From an uncultured Bacteroidales bacterium (GTDB lineage: Bacteria; Bacteroidota; Bacteroidia; Bacteroidales; Paludibacteraceae): 7,376 nt of DNA. A model generated the notes under the pieces. The model made no database searches. It was not told the DNA's origin and saw only the letters and a list, made by a program, of their open reading frames with translations. The stretch spans positions 1-7,376 of the forward strand of contig CALCUH010000015.1 in the NCBI GenBank assembly GCA_937907165.1, in the 5' to 3' direction. Positions 5,090 through 7,376 of the stretch are shown in pieces (the first letter of the stretch is position 1; each line of letters opens with the position of its first letter). The position numbers and the translations under genes are program-made.

Positions 5090-5401
5090 TTACTCCTCAA
5101 ATAAATCATCAAAATTCATATTGATTTCCGGTTTGTCAAGAAAATCGTCGCCGAAAAAATCATCAAACTCGTACACTGTCCAATTGTGTTGTTGATACCA
5201 TGACAAAGGACCGTACATCCCGGCGTTAAATGAATAGCACGTTTCATGTCCATATAACTTGTAACTGTTACGCTCAATATATGAATCTCCGCTTTTCCAA
5301 GTCCGACCAATTGAGTTCAAATAAGAGAGCAAAACGTTAGCTTCTTCTTCAGTCTTACAATGTATTGCTACATCAGAATTGGTAATTTCTTCAATTTTCA
5401 T
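5090..5401 (-). CDS. Paralog C of a small phage protein family (HCxTxEEA / GRTWxSGDSY)
   Basis: A 103-aa protein; ATG 5401 is preceded by AGGAGAA, preferred over the longer frame to 5485 that lies inside the upstream gene. It is plainly homologous to the protein at 6512-6811: over the first 41 residues 26 are identical without gaps. Blocks are an IHCKTEEEA motif at 13-21, GRTWKSGDSY at 32-41, aromatic residues (WYQQHNWTVYEF) at 68-79 and an acidic tail with NFDDLFEE at 96-103. There are no metal-site clusters, signal or membrane helices. The HCxTxEEA...W..G pattern recurs in many Firmicute phage proteins that I cannot assign a function to. It is one base downstream of paralog B's stop and three bases upstream of the cREC start. 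Confidence 0.87.
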   Translation of the reverse strand: MKIEEITNSDVAIHCKTEEEANVLLSYLNSIGRTWKSGDSYIERNSYKLYGHETCYSFNAGMYGPLSWYQQHNWTVYEFDDFFGDDFLDKPEINMNFDDLFEE

Positions 5402-5402
5402 T

Positions 5403-5744
5403 TTAGTTCTCCTCAAAAACGATGTCATCAAAGTAAAATTTGATGGTTGTATCGGGTGTATAGCCATCCCATTCGTAGTCTTCAAAATCTAAAATGGTAT
5501 ATCCGTCTTGTTCGTAATATTCTCTGTCGCACCACCCGAACAAATTGCTCGTTGAATAGCAAACCCCGTCTTTGTAATTATCATACATGCTCCTTTTGAC
5601 AGAGAAGCGATCTACCAAACCGTCGATTTTATCTTTGCCCCATTTTACCGGATACACACGACTATATTCCGACAGATAGATACGTGCTTGTTCTTCATCG
5701 TGACACCACATATACGCGTTTGTCGCATTAAAATCAAATTTCAT
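5403..5744 (-). CDS. Paralog B of the same small phage protein family, divergent
   Basis: A 113-aa protein with the same layout as paralogs A and C but much more diverged: WCHDEEQARIYL at 13-24 stands where the others have HCxTxEEA, VKWG at 33-36 replaces GRTWxSG, and CYSTSNLFGW at 62-71, YYEQDGYTILDFEDY at 76-90 and the tail IKFYFDDIVFEEN at 101-113 follow. ATG 5744 has GAAGG close upstream. It follows tRNA-Ser by 68 bases and precedes paralog C by one base. The conserved layout with changed key residues suggests that duplicates have taken different targets. The function of the family is not known to me. Confidence 0.85.
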   Translation of the reverse strand: MKFDFNATNAYMWCHDEEQARIYLSEYSRVYPVKWGKDKIDGLVDRFSVKRSMYDNYKDGVCYSTSNLFGWCDREYYEQDGYTILDFEDYEWDGYTPDTTIKFYFDDIVFEEN

Positions 5745-5812
5745 CTGCCTTCTCTTCTCCTGAATAAATATTCATATTCTATGCATGTTACATTTCTTAC
5801 ATCAGACTTGTG

Positions 5813-5899
5813 TGGCGGGGAGCGTGGGATTCGAACCCACGCGCCTATCGGCAAACGGTTTTCAAAACCGCCTCGTTGTGACCGCTTCGATAGCTCCCC
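5813..5899 (-). tRNA. tRNA-Ser (anticodon UGA)
   Basis: An 87-nt type II tRNA with encoded CCA (plus-strand TGG at 5813-5815). The acceptor stem GGGGAGC pairs with GCTCCCC, with discriminator G as usual for Ser. The D stem is TCG/CGA. The anticodon loop TTTGAAA carries TGA. The long variable arm is GCC-GATA-GGC and the T arm CGTGGG-TTCGAAT-CCCACG. It reads UCA and possibly other UCN codons. It lies directly after the structured block N1, so the two may be cut from one transcript. Confidence 0.97.
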
Positions 5900-6142
5900 A
5901 AAAAGCCTTTTCTGTTCTTGCTTAGGAACTATGTATATTTTAACCCGCCTACATTAGGCAGTCGCCGCGAATCGGGCGTTCGCAAGCTATATCCTCTCAG
6001 TTTTTAGACATAACGGACGTGGTCTACCAAGCCCTTTCAGGTGGCATTGCGGGCATAACGTACCACCGCGCTACTGGATTCACCCCATTAGCTGTTCGCA
6101 TTTCAGCGTCTGCGCCACGGGAAGATGTTTTTTCATTTTTAT

Positions 6143-6167
6143 ACCGCCTCACACTTCCGGCGGTGTG
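6143..6167 (-). other. Possible H-type pseudoknot within N1
   Basis: On the minus strand the order is CACAC, CGCC, GGAA, GTGTG, A, GGCGGT. CACAC can pair with GTGTG, and (A)CCGCC can pair with GGCGGT. The two helices interleave, as in an H-type pseudoknot, if they form together; they share one or two bases, so they could instead be alternative folds. Confidence 0.35.
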
Positions 6168-6411
6168 CAATCCACGTAATATTGAAGCTCATCCAGATGA
6201 GCAGGTACCTCAGATAGGCATTGGATTTACCTTGGGTGTAACCATAAGGTTTTCTGCTGGGCACTTAATAAAGTACGATTGGGTTCTTAAATATAAGACT
6301 TTAACGACTGGGAACGATAGAAGCACGTTTAGGTTTGTTCTTCTTCGTGAAGGGCGATGCGTCGCTGTCTTGTGCTGCCGCGGTCCGTCCCGTCGTCTCG
6401 CCTTAGTATTG

Positions 6412-6455
6412 TTATACGCTTGATTATATCAGGCGCTCCCTTTCGGGAAATAACG
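6412..6455 (-). repeat. Shared 44-nt double-hairpin element, copy 1
   Basis: On the minus strand it runs from CGTTATTTCCC to GCGTATAA and marks the presumed 5' end of N1. Hairpin I is TCCC closed by a GAAA tetraloop. Hairpin II is CGCCTGAT paired with ATCAAGCG around ATA, with one C/A mismatch. The eight differences from copy 2 are three in the hairpin I loop, one in the hairpin II loop, two forming a compensatory C-G/T-A pair, and two in hairpin II that trade a mismatch for a wobble. Confidence 0.75.
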
Positions 6456-6468
6456 ATTGCACGTTTAT

Positions 6469-6516
6469 TTATTCTTGAGACAAGTCATCAAAGTGGAATT
6501 CTATTAATATATCAAA
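6469..6516 (-). pseudogene. Relic C-terminal tail of a fourth family paralog
   Basis: Just past paralog A, in a different frame, the minus strand reads FDILIEFHFDDLSQE and a stop. This matches the tails of the paralogs (NMNFDDLFEE, KFYFDDIVFEEN, IIINYDELF): a hydrophobic strand, then F-D-D-L/I and a glutamate near the end. The frame can begin at ATG 6528 inside paralog A, giving only 19 codons with no ribosome site. It is best read as the remains of a deleted tandem copy or of a frameshifted older tail. Confidence 0.5.
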
Positions 6517-6811
6517 ACAGTTCATCATAATTGATTATAATCTCGGGGTCAGAATCAGGAGCAAACACATCACTGAATTCATAAACCTCGTAGCCATTTG
6601 CTTTGTACCAGTGCAAATCAGCGTACTGCCCCTCAAAGATGTCGTAGCCAGTATTTTGTCCATACCCTTGCAAATGTTTGTTGGTAAGGTATGAGTCACC
6701 GCTTGACCACGTTCTGCCCTGCGAGTCCAAGTACTTGAAAAGTTCCATCGCTTCTTCTTTCGTCGAGCAATGAACAGCAGACCGCTCATTAGTAATTTGA
6801 TCGATTTTCAT
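6512..6811 (-). CDS. Paralog A of the small phage protein family (HCxTxEEA / GRTWxSGDSY)
   Basis: A 99-aa protein. ATG 6811 is preferred to the GTG at 6826 because TTGGAGAA lies just before it; the GTG would put five codons over that ribosome site. Blocks: MKIDQITN, VHCSTKEEA at 13-21, GRTWSSGDSY at 32-41, WYKANGYEVYEFSD at 68-81 and the tail IIINYDELF at 91-99. It is the closest relative of the protein at 5090-5401. The tail is shorter than in the other two copies, and a matching tail appears in another frame just after the stop. It follows the cysteine-rich gene by 11 bases and precedes the structured block N1. Function unknown. Confidence 0.87.
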   Translation of the reverse strand: MKIDQITNERSAVHCSTKEEAMELFKYLDSQGRTWSSGDSYLTNKHLQGYGQNTGYDIFEGQYADLHWYKANGYEVYEFSDVFAPDSDPEIIINYDELF

Positions 6812-6822
6812 TTTTTCTCCAA

Positions 6823-7245
6823 TCACACTGGGGCAATCATTGAAGCTTTGCCCAGCAGGTCAAAATAAATTCTTGCGTTTGTGAGAAGAATACCATCTTC
6901 TGTATCGACGAAGTAATTCACTTTTTTAGCAATATCATCTCTGGTGTCTCCGATGTCGATAGAGTTTTTGACTCTCGCGTAGAAACAGACGCCACACTTT
7001 TTGCATAACATTCTCCAAACGAGATCTTCTCTCGGTGTAAGGTTTACAAGCTGATATGTTGCATTGTCAAAAATGCCGTCAGCAATTATGGCAATCCCGC
7101 GTTCCATTGACATCCCCTCGTTTTCTTCGAGGTCAAATATGTAGTCGTTTCCTTTTTTGTCGGTGCAAAGAGAACACCAACAATCCATTTTCGTTCTTGA
7201 AATAATCGTATTGATTACGCTGTATTCGTCTGCGAGAAGTTTCAT
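6823..7245 (-). CDS. Cysteine-rich, probably zinc-binding 140-aa protein
   Basis: A 140-aa protein starting at ATG 7245 behind AAGGAGG, the best ribosome site in the window, which overlaps the stop of the preceding gene. Two cysteine clusters, CWCSLC (Cys22, 24, 27) and CKKCGVC (Cys81, 84, 87), are 54 residues apart and probably form one zinc site from two knuckles, possibly two. Between them are an acidic stretch (FDLEENEGMSME, 38-49) and a beta-rich region. The C-terminus (DDIAKKVNYFVD, then ARIYFDLLGKA) looks helical. There is no membrane segment. I do not recognise a family; a structural zinc module in a small phage regulator is the simplest reading. Confidence 0.82.
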   Translation of the reverse strand: MKLLADEYSVINTIISRTKMDCWCSLCTDKKGNDYIFDLEENEGMSMERGIAIIADGIFDNATYQLVNLTPREDLVWRMLCKKCGVCFYARVKNSIDIGDTRDDIAKKVNYFVDTEDGILLTNARIYFDLLGKASMIAPV

Positions 7246-7255
7246 TGTGTCCTCC

Positions 7256-7376
7256 TTAAAACGGTTGTTTGATTATTGTGAAGTCACCGTCAAACGATAT
7301 TGGTGTATTATAGGCAATATTGTTTTCCTTTCGGAATCTATATTTTAGATTCGATATTGCCTTTGCTTTGGACTCC
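7256..7376 (-). CDS. C-terminal tail of an unidentified protein, cut by the right edge
   Basis: The minus strand is open from the right edge to TAA at 7258-7256, giving 39 residues: a basic helical stretch (KAKAISNLKYRFRKENNI, 3-20) then AYNTPISFDGDFTIIKQPF. The stop runs into the AAGGAGG of the next gene, the same tight spacing seen throughout, which supports real coding. Too little is present to name a family. A strong nested palindrome (7313-7361) lies inside this frame. Confidence 0.6.
   Translation of the reverse strand, partial: ESKAKAISNLKYRFRKENNIAYNTPISFDGDFTIIKQPF
7313..7361. other. Nested inverted repeat inside the partial gene
   Basis: Outer arms GGCAATAT (7313-7320) and ATATTGCC (7354-7361) are perfect 8-base complements. 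Inside, GAATCTA (7334-7340) and TAGATTC (7346-7352) form a 7-bp hairpin with a 5-base loop, and a minus-strand CC-GAAA-GG hairpin abuts it. It overlaps a likely reading frame, so it may be incidental or an RNA structure in the message. Confidence 0.4.

Larger units (their letters stand above)
5905..6465 (-). ncRNA. Candidate large structured RNA N1 (about 560 nt) upstream of tRNA-Ser
   Basis: The longest gene-free stretch of the window. On the minus strand it starts with the shared double-hairpin element. Many hairpins follow: TCCC-GAAA-GGGA (6437-6448), TCTTA-TATT-TAAGA (6285-6298), GTACTT-TATT-AAGTGC (6261-6276), GCTCAT-CTGG-ATGAGC (6187-6202), a possible pseudoknot (6143-6167), GGTGG/CCACC near 6040-6067, GCGAA/TTCGC (5967-5983), GCCTA-ATG-TAGGC (5947-5959) and GTTC/GAAC (5914-5929). 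The GAAA tetraloop and the U-G wobble at 6261-6276 favour the minus strand. Length, density of structure and position beside phage tRNAs resemble GOLLD and ROOL, the large ornate phage RNAs, but I cannot match it to either from memory. The only sizeable frame inside is on the plus strand and lacks a ribosome site. Confidence 0.55.

Noticed and set aside
5985..6103. Possible group I intron core (R-like ACAGCTAATG and S-like GATATAGCT that could form P7) on the minus strand
   Set aside because: The two segments can pair, but the conserved bulge pattern is imperfect. No P/Q pair, internal guide or split exon could be found, and the flanking tRNA-Ser is intact. A covariance search could reopen this.
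6143..6167. Rho-independent terminator (GC-rich stem)
   Set aside because: The stem is followed by TATAAAAA on the minus strand, and no clean terminator hairpin precedes the T-rich stretch on the plus strand.
6019..6423. A 134-codon plus-strand frame inside the N1 block
   Set aside because: It starts at GTG with no ribosome site, is the only candidate on the plus strand, its translation resembles no family I know, and it overlaps many hairpins and the repeat element. Chance openness in structured sequence is more likely.
5905..6465. tmRNA or RNase P RNA
   Set aside because: No tRNA-like ends with the tmRNA GGGG...TTCGA pattern, no tag frame, and no recognisable RNase P conserved core.
1..7376. 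CRISPR array, insertion sequence or attachment site
   Set aside because: No regularly spaced direct repeats, no transposase and no flanking target duplications were seen; the only clear non-tRNA repeat is the two-copy 44-nt element.

Overview
The window looks like part of a large tailed-phage (or prophage) genome from a Gram-positive, probably Firmicute, host. All supported genes are on the minus strand and are short and tightly packed. They have strong GGAGG-type ribosome binding sites and very short gaps or overlaps. Two tRNA genes with encoded CCA sit among them, and most small proteins are of phage type. No structural or replication gene is visible, so the phage assignment is inferred from architecture and families.

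Reading in the direction of transcription (right to left): the C-terminal tail of an unidentified protein (7376-7256); a cysteine-rich 140-aa protein; the first of three small paralogous proteins, followed by a relic tail of a fourth; a gene-free block of about 560 nt full of hairpins (6465-5905), ending at tRNA-Ser(UGA); two more paralogs; a cyclic-phosphate-processing receiver-like (cREC) protein; tRNA-Leu(UAG); a second gene-free structured block (4640-4340); a glycosyltransferase-like protein; a small zinc-ribbon protein; an acidic 101-aa protein; and a 57-aa membrane protein.

The left third is a four-gene NAD+ cassette, each gene overlapping or nearly touching the next: an isochorismatase-type nicotinamidase (pncA-like), a PRPP-synthetase-like enzyme (prs-like), a NADAR-domain ADP-ribosyl glycohydrolase, and a NAMPT/NadV-like transferase that runs off the left edge. 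The Prs-like plus NAMPT-like pair is the signature of phage NAD+ rebuilding. It could be PRPP synthetase plus NadV, or the NARP1 pair Adps plus Namat, which regenerates NAD+ from ADP-ribose and nicotinamide after NADase-type defences. Here it is joined by two further NAD enzymes. The altered ribose-phosphate loop of the Prs-like protein and the Ala at the NAMPT Asp219 position suggest non-standard substrates.

The two structured blocks share a 44-nt element at their 5' ends, and its differences lie in loops or keep pairing. Together with the tRNA context and the length, this makes them candidates for large ornate phage RNAs of the GOLLD/ROOL kind. I cannot assign them to a known class from sequence alone.
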